Source: JBJFCE01 sp964437825
Lineage (GTDB): Bacteria > Bacillota > Clostridia > Lachnospirales > Lachnospiraceae
Assembly (NCBI GenBank): GCA_964437825.1
Contig: CAYTIH010000029.1
Location: 1-33,858, forward strand
DNA length: 33,858 nt
Direction: 5' to 3'
Of this stretch, positions 7,315-15,766 are shown in pieces; within the stretch, counting starts at the first letter, position 1, and each line of letters starts with the position of its first letter. The translations under genes were made by a program, and so were the position numbers. The notes below the pieces were generated by a model. It searched no databases and had not been told where the DNA came from. It saw nothing but the letters and a program-made list of their open reading frames with translations.

Positions 7315-8007
7315 TTATTCATTTCTCAGAACCTTTAGAATGGATTTTTCCTGATTATCGATATGAGTTTTTGCCACCTTGGCGGCCGTCTCCTTATCCT
7401 TTTTCAGAATACTCTCATAGATCAGCCTATGCTCTTCCACCAGCTCATCATAATTATCCGTATCCTTAATATATTCAAAACGATAGCGGTACATCTGCTC
7501 GGACAGGCTATTGATCATTTCCATCAGCCGTTCGTTTCCGGTCGCATGGACAATGATATTATGTACCTTTACATCCGCTTTTGCAATCAGCGCGGCATCA
7601 CGGCTTCTGGTGGCCTGCGCAAATTCTTCACAGGCAAGCCGCAGCATTTCAAGCCCTGCCGCAGTAATCCTGTCGCAGGCAAGTTCACAGGAAAACGCAT
7701 CCAGATCCCTTCGCACCTCCAGTACATCACGCAGGCTTTTTTCCGTAATGCTGGCAACCTCGGCGCCGCGCCTGGGAATCATGGTCACCAGACCCTCAAG
7801 CTCCAGCTTTCTGATCGCCTCCCGGATCGGTGTACGGCTTACGCCCAGCTTTTCTGCAAGAGGTATCTCCATCAAACGTTCTCCCGGTTTCAATTCACCT
7901 CGCAGAATCGCCCGACGCAGAGTATTAAATACCACATCCCGTAACGGCAGGTATTCATTCGTATTTTCCTGTTGGGGTGTCATCCCAATATTTCCGTTAT
8001 CCGCCAT
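7315..8007 (-). CDS. GntR-family transcriptional regulator, FadR/FCD subfamily
   Basis: A 230-residue regulator. Residues about 20-85 form the winged helix-turn-helix of GntR proteins (LRRAILRGELKPGERLMEIPLAEKLGVSRTPIREAIRKLELEGL, then RRGAEVASI). Residues about 92-225 form the helical FCD ligand domain, with candidate metal ligands Asp and His in DVKVHNIIVHATGN, EEHRLI and AKTHIDNQ. FCD regulators sense small organic acids or related metabolites; the ligand here cannot be told. The gene starts 15 bp after ispE on the same strand, so they are probably one transcript. No catabolic target operon is adjacent, so its regulon is likely elsewhere or includes itself. Confidence 0.93.
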   Translation of the reverse strand: MADNGNIGMTPQQENTNEYLPLRDVVFNTLRRAILRGELKPGERLMEIPLAEKLGVSRTPIREAIRKLELEGLVTMIPRRGAEVASITEKSLRDVLEVRRDLDAFSCELACDRITAAGLEMLRLACEEFAQATRSRDAALIAKADVKVHNIIVHATGNERLMEMINSLSEQMYRYRFEYIKDTDNYDELVEEHRLIYESILKKDKETAAKVAKTHIDNQEKSILKVLRNE

Positions 8008-8022
8008 ACCAACACATTCCTC

Positions 8023-8919
8023 TCACCCTGCAGCTTCAATGTCTGCAACAAACCTCGTCATAAAAATCTGACTGACTCCTTCTCTTGTCCGCAGCTTCTC
8101 ATAAGCATTCTGAAGCTGCCTGTGTGTATCAAATATTCCAAATACCGTCGGCCCGCTGCCGCTCATCAGAGCGCCGCTTGCACCGAGCGATTTCATTTCT
8201 TCTTTTAGTTCCCGAATGATAGGATGCTGGGGTATTGTAACGGTCTCCAGAACATTTCCCATTGCCTGTGCCATCCCCGATACATCGCCGTTTCGAATAC
8301 ATGTCATCAGCCTGTCAATGTCGGGATGCCAGGTAAGTCCCTCCGCATCCAGCTTTCCATATACAAATGCCGTGGATACACTAATCTGCGGCTTCACCAC
8401 CAGCAAATGACACTGCGGCGCCGGAGAGGCCGCCGTCAAAATCTCACCGATTCCCTCTGCAAGTGCCGTTCCCCCCATAAGGCAATAGGGTACGTCCGCA
8501 CCGATTTGTACTGCCAGCTTCCGCATCTGATCCGGCTTCATATGAAGCTTAAACAATTCATTAAGTCCCAGAATCGTTGCCGCTGCATCCGTGCTTCCTC
8601 CTGCCATTCCTGCCGCAATGGGAATTTGTTTCTTGAGCTCCACGGTAACGCCCTGACTGAGATGACACGCCTCCATGACAAGCTTTGCCGCCCGGAATAT
8701 CAGATTATGTTCATCGCACGGAAGCTCCTGCGCCTGTCCGCTGCATTGCCGGATTACAATCCGGATTTCGGCATCCTCCCGTATCGTAAATGTCAGCTCA
8801 TCATAAATCCCCACCGTCTGCATGATCATGCGCACATCATGGTAACCGTTTTCCCGTCTTCCGAGCACATCAAGTCCCAAATTGATTTTGGCATACGCCT
8901 TTCTCGTAATCTGCTTCAT
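8023..8919 (-). CDS. ispE: 4-diphosphocytidyl-2-C-methyl-D-erythritol kinase
   Basis: Phosphorylates the 2-hydroxyl of CDP-methylerythritol in the non-mevalonate (MEP) isoprenoid pathway. It is a GHMP kinase: AYAKINLGLDVLGRRENGYHDV at residues 9-29, the glycine-rich ATP loop PIAAGMAGGSTDAA at 100-113, and the C-terminal LMSGSGPTVFG motif. The start at 8919 gives the usual 298-residue length and the normal N-terminus MKQITRKAYAKINL; a GGAAAGG ribosome site is near. The reading frame continues upstream to 9006 but that extension is unlike the family. It is followed closely by the GntR regulator. Confidence 0.96.
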   Translation of the reverse strand: MKQITRKAYAKINLGLDVLGRRENGYHDVRMIMQTVGIYDELTFTIREDAEIRIVIRQCSGQAQELPCDEHNLIFRAAKLVMEACHLSQGVTVELKKQIPIAAGMAGGSTDAAATILGLNELFKLHMKPDQMRKLAVQIGADVPYCLMGGTALAEGIGEILTAASPAPQCHLLVVKPQISVSTAFVYGKLDAEGLTWHPDIDRLMTCIRNGDVSGMAQAMGNVLETVTIPQHPIIRELKEEMKSLGASGALMSGSGPTVFGIFDTHRQLQNAYEKLRTREGVSQIFMTRFVADIEAAG

Positions 8920-9069
8920 ACCGGACCTTTCCACGATACACCTCCGTCTTTGCACGAATGCATGTAGATTGTATTTAATTATATACAAAGGATTCGTTTT
9001 CGTCAATCTTTATCAGGCGGTGCAGGCGCATATCAGGCCACTTCGCGTCGCTTGTTTTTCTTTTACTCA

Positions 9070-10674
9070 TTATATCACAACCAGAATCCTGCTGCCGGCC
9101 TCGGGCTCCCTGTTTTCCGCAATGCCGTTGATTTCCCGGATTTTCTTTACGGGAAGATAATATTTCTTTCCGATGTCCCACAAACTGTCGCCCTCTTCAA
9201 ACAGGAGAACCGCCATCCCCGGAAGTTCCTCCAGCTTCTGGTAATCCTGAGGATGGATGGTTATCTCCTGAATCACGGAAAGCTCCCTGTTTTGATAGAT
9301 CACAGCTTTAATCCTGACCTGTGCTTTCACTTCAATTTCTTCGCTGTCTACCATACTGACAGATATGTCATCTATCATGCTTTCCAGTGTAAATACCTCG
9401 CCCGGTTCCATGTGGGGCGCATCAATGTTTTCCCGGAACGGAATTGTTCCCCGAATAACGCCGTAAGGCGTTTCATCATCTCCGGTAATGTAAATTCCTT
9501 TTACTTCCAGAAGTCCGTCCGCTTCAATGCCATTGTCACCGGCTCTGCTCTCGGTAATTCTGGCTTCGGCATCCGTATAGATCAGCTGCAATATATGGGC
9601 TGCGGTATTTTTCACACGAACGTTACCTGTCACTTTGTAGGTACCCTCATTTTGCATCTGCAGGGTTTGCAGCATGGCCTCCTGCTTTTTGGTCTCCACT
9701 TCCCGGTTAATGCCGTACAGATCCGTTACCATGGAAACGGTATCCTCACGGTAAAGTCCGATCTTCAGATTCATCACCATCTCCAGACCAAATACTCTGC
9801 TTTCTCCATCCAAATCCGGCCGTATCTCCGTATCCTGGACCTCCAGCTCATAGGTAATAACCGGAATCATATCGCTTTCGCAGCCATGACATTCCACTTC
9901 CCCGTGAAAAGGAATCGCAGCGCTGTGATATCTGACCGGAACATCATCATTTTCTCCAAAGTATAAAAAGAATACCTTTAATTCTCCCGAAACACCGATT
10001 TTCTCCTCCATCGGCTTAAAGGTAATATTCTCCGGCTTCACACTTTCCCAGATCAGTTCTTCTATATTGGGCATATTGGCCGGCAGCTCCAGTTCTTCTT
10101 TTATTCGATATATATCATTTTTGCTGATTACGATGCCCGTAACCTTCAAATCTTCCTTGCGGTATTCAATCTGTTCTTCACCGTTCTCCTTTTGCCGCAG
10201 CTCATATTCGCCGTCATATCCGATGCCGTCCGCTCTGACCTCCACCGGCGCTTCCAAATCCTGCAGTCTTGTCACGCACACATTCCATGTTACCACCGAC
10301 TGTACATTAATCTTGCGGCTGTTGATAATTCCCACGGTCAGGTCCTCAATCACAGGCTTTGCCGTAATGGAATCTTCCCTAGTAACTCCTTCCAGATACA
10401 CATGTTCCTCAAACGGAATACTTCCGGATACCTTGCTCATTCTGTGATCCCAGTCATCCGCCTCGTAGAGCACCTGGAAAAACAGCTTGCCGCGAAGGAG
10501 CACATGATCTCCGGATACCTTTACCTCCTCCAGCCTTACATTACCCTTATCCGTCAGTATCTCCGAAACATCCGGGTTTTTATCCGGTATATTTCTGTCG
10601 TCTTCCAGTGTCATCTGGGTCACTGTACTGCATTTTCTATAGTCCATATGTATGTTCTTCTTTAACAACTCCAC
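9070..10674 (-). CDS. sipL: SipL-like spore protein: DUF3794 repeats plus C-terminal LysM
   Basis: A 534-residue protein with DUF3794 (SipL SPOCS) repeats, for example LRGKLFFQVLYEADD, SGELKVFFLYFGENDDVPVRYH and DGLLEVKGIYITGDDETPYGV. It ends in a LysM domain (about 488-534, FEEGDSLWDIGKKYYLPVKKIREIN). In Clostridioides difficile SipL binds the coat morphogen SpoIVA through LysM and helps anchor the coat to the forespore; the same role is inferred here. The start is GTG at 10674, with AGGAGG 7 nt before it. The leader contains two copies of TTTCTATGACA (plus-strand reading) 41 bp apart; these could be part of a mother-cell promoter, but no clean sigmaE boxes were found. It is separated from ispE by 150 bp. 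Confidence 0.85.
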   Translation of the reverse strand: MELLKKNIHMDYRKCSTVTQMTLEDDRNIPDKNPDVSEILTDKGNVRLEEVKVSGDHVLLRGKLFFQVLYEADDWDHRMSKVSGSIPFEEHVYLEGVTREDSITAKPVIEDLTVGIINSRKINVQSVVTWNVCVTRLQDLEAPVEVRADGIGYDGEYELRQKENGEEQIEYRKEDLKVTGIVISKNDIYRIKEELELPANMPNIEELIWESVKPENITFKPMEEKIGVSGELKVFFLYFGENDDVPVRYHSAAIPFHGEVECHGCESDMIPVITYELEVQDTEIRPDLDGESRVFGLEMVMNLKIGLYREDTVSMVTDLYGINREVETKKQEAMLQTLQMQNEGTYKVTGNVRVKNTAAHILQLIYTDAEARITESRAGDNGIEADGLLEVKGIYITGDDETPYGVIRGTIPFRENIDAPHMEPGEVFTLESMIDDISVSMVDSEEIEVKAQVRIKAVIYQNRELSVIQEITIHPQDYQKLEELPGMAVLLFEEGDSLWDIGKKYYLPVKKIREINGIAENREPEAGSRILVVI

Positions 10675-10833
10675 AGAAAAACCTCCTCGGAAATACTCTT
10701 TACAAGGTATTCCTCAAGGAGGCTTTCTATGACATGTTTTTAACATCGCATACTTGCTTTTCTGACTTTCTATGACACGGCCGCTTTGCTCTGCCGGGGC
10801 GCTGTCCCAGCCGATGATATATACCCTGCCGTG

Positions 10834-11739
10834 TTACTCATGAACTGCTCCGATCAAATCCCGGATATCGTCAATCTTCATCTGTTCCATGTATGCTTCA
10901 ATTCCCTCTGCAATCTCCACGGTCGCGTAGGGATTGATAAAATTCGCCGCACCGACACTGACTGCCGTCGCTCCTGCAAGAATAAATTCAATGGCGTCCT
11001 CCGGCGCTGCAATGCCTCCCATACCGATGACCGGAATGGATACGGCCTGGGCCGCCTGATACACCATACGTACGGCAATGGGCTTGATGGCGGGTCCCGA
11101 CATTCCTCCTGTCTTATTGGCAAGTACAAAGCTTTGTTTCCTGATATCGATTTTCATGCCGGTAATCGTATTAATTAACGAAACCGCATCCGCGCCTGCT
11201 GCCTCCGCCGCCTTTGCCATCTCCGCGATATCGGTTACATTTGGACTCAGCTTCATGATTACCGGCTGCTTTGCATGCTCCTTGATCTGCTTTGTAATCT
11301 GATAAAGTGCATCCGTTTTCTGTCCGAAGGCAATCGCTCCTTCCTTCACATTCGGGCAGGACACGTTGATCTCCAGCATATCCACCGGCTGATCGGAAAG
11401 CCTGTCCACAACCTCCAGATAGTCCTCTGCGGTTTTTCCACAGACATTTACAATGATTTTCGTATCATACTGCTTTAAAAACGGGACGTCCCGTTGAATA
11501 AATACCTCTATGCCGGGATTTTGCAGCCCGATGGCGTTCAGCATCCCGCCATATACCTCCGCTACTCTCGGTGTGGGATTTCCCGGCCACGGCACATTGG
11601 CAACTCCCTTGGTTACCACGGCCCCAAGCCGATTCAAATCTACAAATTCACTATATTCCATCCCGGAGCCAAAGGTTCCGGATGCCGTCATAACAGGATT
11701 TTTGAGCTCCACGCCTGCAATTGTCACTTTTGCATTCAT
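10834..11739 (-). CDS. pyrD: Dihydroorotate dehydrogenase B, catalytic subunit
   Basis: Oxidises dihydroorotate to orotate in de novo UMP synthesis. It is the FMN-containing TIM-barrel subunit of the class 1B enzyme, which works in a complex with PyrK and passes electrons to NAD+. Markers are ASGTFGSGMEYSEF, TKGVANVPWPGNPTPRV, the NVSCPN active-site loop with catalytic Cys128, and the FMN phosphate site around GMGGI and AGATAVSVGAANF. Length (301 residues) is normal. It follows pyrK by 55 bp, and the pairing with pyrK supports the 1B assignment over class 1A or 2. Confidence 0.96.
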   Translation of the reverse strand: MNAKVTIAGVELKNPVMTASGTFGSGMEYSEFVDLNRLGAVVTKGVANVPWPGNPTPRVAEVYGGMLNAIGLQNPGIEVFIQRDVPFLKQYDTKIIVNVCGKTAEDYLEVVDRLSDQPVDMLEINVSCPNVKEGAIAFGQKTDALYQITKQIKEHAKQPVIMKLSPNVTDIAEMAKAAEAAGADAVSLINTITGMKIDIRKQSFVLANKTGGMSGPAIKPIAVRMVYQAAQAVSIPVIGMGGIAAPEDAIEFILAGATAVSVGAANFINPYATVEIAEGIEAYMEQMKIDDIRDLIGAVHE

Positions 11740-11794
11740 ATCCGTATTCTCCTTTTTATTAACACTCCGGATACTACCGAAGCTTCAGCCGCCG

Positions 11795-12613
11795 CTAAAT
11801 ATCCACATCCTCTGCCAAAAATACCGGCCCATCGGTACAGATTCTCGCATTGTTTACATGCAAATGAGGATCCTTTTTTACAGTCTTGCAGACACACCCA
11901 AGACACGCGCCGATGCCGCAGGCCATGCGCTCTTCTAAGGAAATATACGCCGGAATATGATTCTTTGCCGCATACTCCTTGACGGCGCGCAGCATGGGCA
12001 TGGGACCGCAGGCAAAAATCACATCCGCGGACAGTCCGTTTTGTGAAATGGCATCCATCACATTTCCTTTTGTACCCACGCTTCCGTCCTCCGTTGCAAC
12101 AGTAACGGTTCCATACTGCGACAGTTCCTCTGACAGAAACAGTTCCCGGTTTCTATAACCGACAATGATTTGTAGGTTCTCTTTTATGTCATTTTTATCA
12201 CAGTCCGCTTGCCCGCTTAGTAGGTTCAGCTCTTTGGCAAGCTGCAGCATGGGCGGAATCCCGATACCGCCTCCCATCAAAAAGACCCTCCTGCCAATTC
12301 CTTTTTCCACGGGGAAGCCGTTCCCAAGTGTTCCCAGAATATCGATTCTTTCTCCCACATGATACCCGGAAAATTCCGCGGTTCCCGCACCGGCAATCCG
12401 GTATACAATTCTCAACCTTTGATTTTCCCGATCCGCCTCACAGATACTGATGGGCCTCGGGAGCAGCGTCGATGCGTTTTGCGGATAAATCGAAATGAAC
12501 TGCCCTGCCTTGGCATCCTCTGCTAAATCCGTTTCTATCCACATATCATAAATATGTTCGGCAATTTCGGTCTGCTCATAGACCGTTGTTTTTACTTTCT
12601 TCTTCCGTGCCAT
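11795..12613 (-). CDS. pyrK: Dihydroorotate dehydrogenase B, electron-transfer subunit
   Basis: FAD- and [2Fe-2S]-containing subunit that carries electrons from PyrD to NAD+. The FAD domain has RPISI near residue 53-57 and IVYRIAGAGTAEFS. The NAD domain has MGGGIGIPPMLQLAKEL near 113-130 and ACGPMPMLRAV near 201. The iron-sulphur ligands are Cys232, Cys237, Cys240 and Cys259 in ACGIGACLGCVC and ARIC. Length (272 residues) is slightly above the B. subtilis protein, with a short basic N-terminus. The ribosome site AAAGGAG lies in the terminal segment of a tandem structured repeat (12614-12843), which separates pyrK from pyrC. Confidence 0.95.
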   Translation of the reverse strand: MARKKKVKTTVYEQTEIAEHIYDMWIETDLAEDAKAGQFISIYPQNASTLLPRPISICEADRENQRLRIVYRIAGAGTAEFSGYHVGERIDILGTLGNGFPVEKGIGRRVFLMGGGIGIPPMLQLAKELNLLSGQADCDKNDIKENLQIIVGYRNRELFLSEELSQYGTVTVATEDGSVGTKGNVMDAISQNGLSADVIFACGPMPMLRAVKEYAAKNHIPAYISLEERMACGIGACLGCVCKTVKKDPHLHVNNARICTDGPVFLAEDVDI

Positions 12614-12753
12614 TTTAATCTCCTTTCCGGAGCGTCAGCAACGGGGCGGCGGGAAATCCGCGAAAGCGGTTTCCCGTCTGCCATCAGGGCTATTTGTGAC
12701 GCTCCTGCACAAATAGCTGTGTGAAAAATCAGCGCATCAGCGTGATTTTTCAA
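12592..12753 (-). CDS. Possible 53-residue leader ORF overlapping pyrK
   Basis: A reading frame from a TTG at 12753, preceded 6 nt upstream by AAAGGAG, running through the repeat and ending 22 bp inside pyrK in another frame. The peptide starts (M)KNHADALIFHTAICAGAS and ends in a basic tail. No family is recognised. It may be a chance frame through repetitive DNA, but its ribosome site is as good as that of pyrK, and overlap with the pyrK start would allow coupling. The TTG is partly buried in a 10-bp hairpin (12722-12752). Confidence 0.22.
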   Translation of the reverse strand: MKNHADALIFHTAICAGASQIALMADGKPLSRISRRPVADAPERRLKWHGRRK

Positions 12754-12843
12754 TCTAATCTCCTTTCCGGAGCGACTTGTCGCGATCTTACCAAAGTAAG
12801 ATTGCAAATATCAGATTTACGTCTGCCCTCAAAGCTATTTATG
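12614..12843 (-). repeat. Two diverged tandem copies of a hairpin-rich repeat, each ending in a ribosome site
   Basis: The 19-mer TAATCTCCTTTCCGGAGCG (plus strand) occurs exactly at 12616-12634 and 12756-12774, 140 bp apart. A second block, GTCTGCC followed by a variable 4-5 nt and GCTATTT, occurs at 12676-12698 and 12821-12843, 145 bp apart. So one unit of about 140-145 bp is present twice, diverged in the middle. Hairpins in the pyrK-proximal copy and spacer: GGGAAATCCGC/GCGGTTTCCC with a GAAA loop (12651-12675), GCTATTTGTG/CACAAATAGC (12689-12717), and TGAAAAATCA/TGATTTTTCA (12722-12752). Each copy ends on the minus strand in GGAAAGGAGATTA, and the last supplies the pyrK ribosome site. Confidence 0.8.
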
Positions 12844-12877
12844 CCTACGTGTCTCTGAATCAATACTGTCGCCTGTC

Positions 12878-14227
12878 TCATAGCGTATAGACAATTTCTC
12901 CGCCGCAAATCGTCATATGAACTCTTCCTGTCAATTTCTGTGAAAGAAACGGTGTATTGCGGGATTTGGAATGAAACTCCTGCGCAGTCCATGTCTCATC
13001 GGGATCAAAGATCACAATATCCGCCGGTCCGTTCTCTGCCAGATATCCGGCATCCAATCCATACATGTCCGCAGGATTGCAGGTCATCTTGGCAAGCAGC
13101 TGGGGCATAGTCAGAATATGGCTCTGAACCAGATATTCATTACAAATAGGAAGCGCGGTCTCAAGTCCGATGATCCCGCTTGGAGCCTCGGTAATGGGTT
13201 TTGCCTTTTCTTCGTCACTGTGGGGCGCATGATCCGTTGCAATCAGATCGATGGTGCCGTCCTTTAATCCCTCCCAAATCGCCTGCCTGTCCGCTTCCTC
13301 GCGAAGCGGAGGATTCATCTTTGCCATGCTGCCCTTCTGAATCACCGCATCCTCGGTCAGCGCAATGTGGTGCGGCGTAGCTTCCGCATGAATAGCGGCT
13401 TTTCTGCCGCTGACAGTGCCCGGATTCTCCGTACTCATGCTTCTTAAGGTTTCTTTTGCTCTGCGCACCAGCTCCACCGCCTCTTTGCTGCTGATATGCT
13501 GTATATCTATGATCGCTCCCGTTTCTATGGCAAGCGCCAGATCCCGTTTTACCAGAGAGATTTCCGCTTCTCTGGGAGAACCGCCGATGCCATAAAACGC
13601 AGAAGCCTTCCCCGCATGAATACCGTTATTCGTAATATATGTCTTATCCTCCTCATGAAAGCTGATCGGTGCATTCAGCGCCGCCGTACGGAGCATGGCC
13701 TCTCTGACAATCGCTTCATCCATGAGCGGGATTCCGTCATCGGTAAAGCCTGCCGCCCCCGCCTGCCTGAGCTGTTCCAGCTCCGTCAGCTGACGGCCCT
13801 GTAAGCCCATGGTCACACAGGCACAGGTTTCCACATGGATTTTGGTTTTCTTTCCTTTTTCGAGCACATATTGCAGGGGCTTAATTCGATCCACAGCAGG
13901 TCTGGTGTTTGCCATTAGCACTACGGTCGTAAATCCGCCAGCCGCTGCGGCCGCTGCGCCGGTTTCAATATCCTCCTTATAGGTAAAGCCCGGATCTCTA
14001 AAGTGCACATGCACATCCACAAGCCCCGGCGCTGCGATGCAGCCTGAGGCATCCACGAGCTCGATTTCTTTCAGCGCAATTTCCTCCTGCCTGTATGCAT
14101 TTAAATACGCCTGCATCTGATCATGCTCTGCAATTTTCAGGATTTTGTTTTTTTCAATCAGGATATCAAGCTTTCCTTCACGTTTGCTTCCCGGATCTAT
14201 GAAATATCCATGTTCAATTAACAGCAT
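12878..14227 (-). CDS. pyrC: Dihydroorotase, class I type
   Basis: Cyclises carbamoyl-aspartate to dihydroorotate in pyrimidine synthesis. It is an amidohydrolase-fold zinc enzyme: DVHVHFRDPGFTYKEDIETG near residues 71-90 (metal ligands in HVH), MANTRPA, AGAAGFTDDGIPLMDE, SFHEED, IQHISSKEAVEL, ATPHHIALTED, MNPPLR and DLIATDHAPHSDEEK with the catalytic Asp. Length from the 14227 start is 449 residues, somewhat longer than the B. subtilis enzyme. That start has GGAGG 7 nt upstream and gives MLLIEHGYFIDPGSKREGKLD; an in-frame ATG at 14272 lacks a ribosome site. It is the first gene of the pyrC-pyrK-pyrD group; pyrF, usually nearby in related genomes, is not in the window. Confidence 0.95.
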   Translation of the reverse strand: MLLIEHGYFIDPGSKREGKLDILIEKNKILKIAEHDQMQAYLNAYRQEEIALKEIELVDASGCIAAPGLVDVHVHFRDPGFTYKEDIETGAAAAAAGGFTTVVLMANTRPAVDRIKPLQYVLEKGKKTKIHVETCACVTMGLQGRQLTELEQLRQAGAAGFTDDGIPLMDEAIVREAMLRTAALNAPISFHEEDKTYITNNGIHAGKASAFYGIGGSPREAEISLVKRDLALAIETGAIIDIQHISSKEAVELVRRAKETLRSMSTENPGTVSGRKAAIHAEATPHHIALTEDAVIQKGSMAKMNPPLREEADRQAIWEGLKDGTIDLIATDHAPHSDEEKAKPITEAPSGIIGLETALPICNEYLVQSHILTMPQLLAKMTCNPADMYGLDAGYLAENGPADIVIFDPDETWTAQEFHSKSRNTPFLSQKLTGRVHMTICGGEIVYTL

Positions 14228-14348
14228 ATGGTATCCTCCAAATATGCAATTTGATGCCGCAGCCCGGTACACAGCCGGTCCAAAGCAGGTTATCCCTTCA
14301 TCTCAGTATCAGTCTACTACAAAATTGAAGCCTCGTACAGACATCACA

Positions 14349-14834
14349 TTATCCAAATATTACGCTTTTCCCGATATCCTCCAGTTTCAAAACGATAAAC
14401 GGATAGGACGGCGTATCGGATATTTCCTCCTCCGGCCCCGGTCCGGTTAATGTGGTATCCACATAAATTCCGTTCGTCGTTTCATAAAGTTCATCCACAG
14501 TAATGCTGTAACCCCCTGTCTTCTGCTGCCCATAACCGATGCAAATATACAAATATCCCTTATCCGCATATGTCATGCGAAAAGGCTCTGTCTTTTTTTG
14601 TTCCAATGTATCCGTAAGTTCCTTCGGAAATTCATCGGGCGATAATACGGTATATTCCAGATCCGCGATTTTCTCCGTGCGGTCATTGACCGTACCGCAT
14701 CCTGACAGCAGCATGGGCAACGCCATTGCCAGTATCAGCTTTCCCGTTTTTTGCATCCATTTTCCGCAGAATCCTCTTTTGCACTTCCTGCTCTTTTCAT
14801 TTTTTTCGTCATATTTCAGCATAGCAATATCCAT
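14349..14834 (-). CDS. PrcB-domain lipoprotein
   Basis: Up to 161 residues. A basic N-terminus is followed by a lipoprotein signal (KLILAMALPMLLSGC, lipobox LSGC), then a domain of about 100 residues resembling PrcB_C: YLYICIGYGQQKTGGYSITVDELYET and PSYPFIVLKLED. PrcB partners a subtilisin-like protease in Treponema; in Firmicutes the domain is common in lipoproteins of unknown role. The long N-terminal extension (MDIAMLKYDEKNEKSRKCKR) is unusual; an internal ATG at 14756 would give a textbook signal peptide, and neither start has a strong ribosome site. It is divergent from plsC and not evidently part of the pyr unit, which starts 120 bp downstream. Confidence 0.7.
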   Translation of the reverse strand: MDIAMLKYDEKNEKSRKCKRGFCGKWMQKTGKLILAMALPMLLSGCGTVNDRTEKIADLEYTVLSPDEFPKELTDTLEQKKTEPFRMTYADKGYLYICIGYGQQKTGGYSITVDELYETTNGIYVDTTLTGPGPEEEISDTPSYPFIVLKLEDIGKSVIFG

Positions 14835-14893
14835 CGTTTTTTACCATTTTATTAATTCTCATTGCCGGCTATGCCATCTTTTCGGACTTTCTA

Positions 14894-14922
14894 TTGATTT
14901 AAAAAAGCATCTCAACTATAAT
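14894..14922 (+). promoter_or_regulatory. SigmaA promoter of plsC
   Basis: TTGATT at 14894-14899, a 17-bp spacer and a perfect TATAAT at 14917-14922. It is 40 bp before the plsC ATG, which is preceded by an AAAGAGGT ribosome site. Confidence 0.8.
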
Positions 14923-14961
14923 AAAAAAGGAATATTTGTATGATCGTAAAAGAGGTAGTCT

Positions 14962-15699
14962 ATGATTCGTTTTATTATTGTTGCAGCATTTGTCGTATTG
15001 TTTTTGATTCTGAGCATTCCCCTCATGCTGGTGGAATGGATCATCGGTAAATTCAATCCGGATCTGAAAAGCCGCAGCTCCCTTGCCATAGTCAACTGGG
15101 CTTTCCGCGCAGTGGCATTTTTAAGCGGCGTGAAGCAGACCATTATCGGGGAAGAAAACGTACCCAAAGACGCCCCCGTACTTTACATTGCAAATCACAG
15201 AAGCTACTTTGACATTGTACTGACCTATGTACGCGTACCGCGTCCTACCGGCTACGTAGCCAAAAAAGAAATGACGCACATTCCGCTGCTCAATGTCTGG
15301 ATGCGCAATCTTCACTGTCAGTTTTTGGACAGAGATGATATCAAGGCCGGCATGAAAACCATACTGACCTGTATTGAAAAAATAAAATCCGGAATTTCCA
15401 TCTGCATCTTTCCGGAAGGTACCAGGAACAAATCAGAGTCCGAGACTTCTTTAATGGAATTTCATGAAGGCAGCTTTAAAATTGCCCAGAAATCCGGCTG
15501 CGCCATCGTTCCGATTGCCATTCATAATACTGCGGAAATCTTTGAAAATCATTTTCCCAAGGTTTTTAAAACTCACATCGTGATTGAATACGGCAAACCT
15601 TTTTATATCAAGGATTTGCCGAAGGAACAGCAGAAGACGGTCGGCGTCTATACAAGGGATCTGATTATTGAAATGCTGGAAAAAAATAAGGACTTATGA
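14962..15699 (+). CDS. plsC: 1-acyl-sn-glycerol-3-phosphate acyltransferase
   Basis: Adds the second acyl chain to lysophosphatidic acid to make phosphatidic acid at the membrane. An N-terminal hydrophobic helix (FIIVAAFVVLFLILSIPLML, residues 4-23) anchors it. The catalytic NHRSYFD box (His79, Asp84) and the substrate box FPEGTRN (150-156) are intact, as are VAKKEM and VPIAIHNT. Length (245 residues) is typical. It is a single-gene unit with its own sigmaA promoter and converges on murF. Confidence 0.94.
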   Translation: MIRFIIVAAFVVLFLILSIPLMLVEWIIGKFNPDLKSRSSLAIVNWAFRAVAFLSGVKQTIIGEENVPKDAPVLYIANHRSYFDIVLTYVRVPRPTGYVAKKEMTHIPLLNVWMRNLHCQFLDRDDIKAGMKTILTCIEKIKSGISICIFPEGTRNKSESETSLMEFHEGSFKIAQKSGCAIVPIAIHNTAEIFENHFPKVFKTHIVIEYGKPFYIKDLPKEQQKTVGVYTRDLIIEMLEKNKDL

Positions 15700-15702
15700 T
15701 AC

Positions 15703-15738
15703 AAAAAAACGCTCCGCCGGAAATCCGGCCGGAACGTT
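15703..15738 (-). terminator. Rho-independent terminator of murF
   Basis: Reading the minus strand, AACGTTCCGGCCGG pairs with CCGGCGGAGCGTT (one mismatch, one bulge) over a short ATT loop, then seven T. It lies 29 bp past the murF stop. The plus side has no T-run, so it serves the minus strand mainly. Confidence 0.85.
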
Positions 15739-15766
15739 GTCATGCTTGATCAGAGATATCATCTAA

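Noticed and set aside
8224..9966. Long plus-strand frames of about 250 and 300 residues opposite ispE and sipL.
   Set aside because: They are antisense shadows of well-recognised genes, rich in His, Arg and Cys, with no domain or ribosome site.
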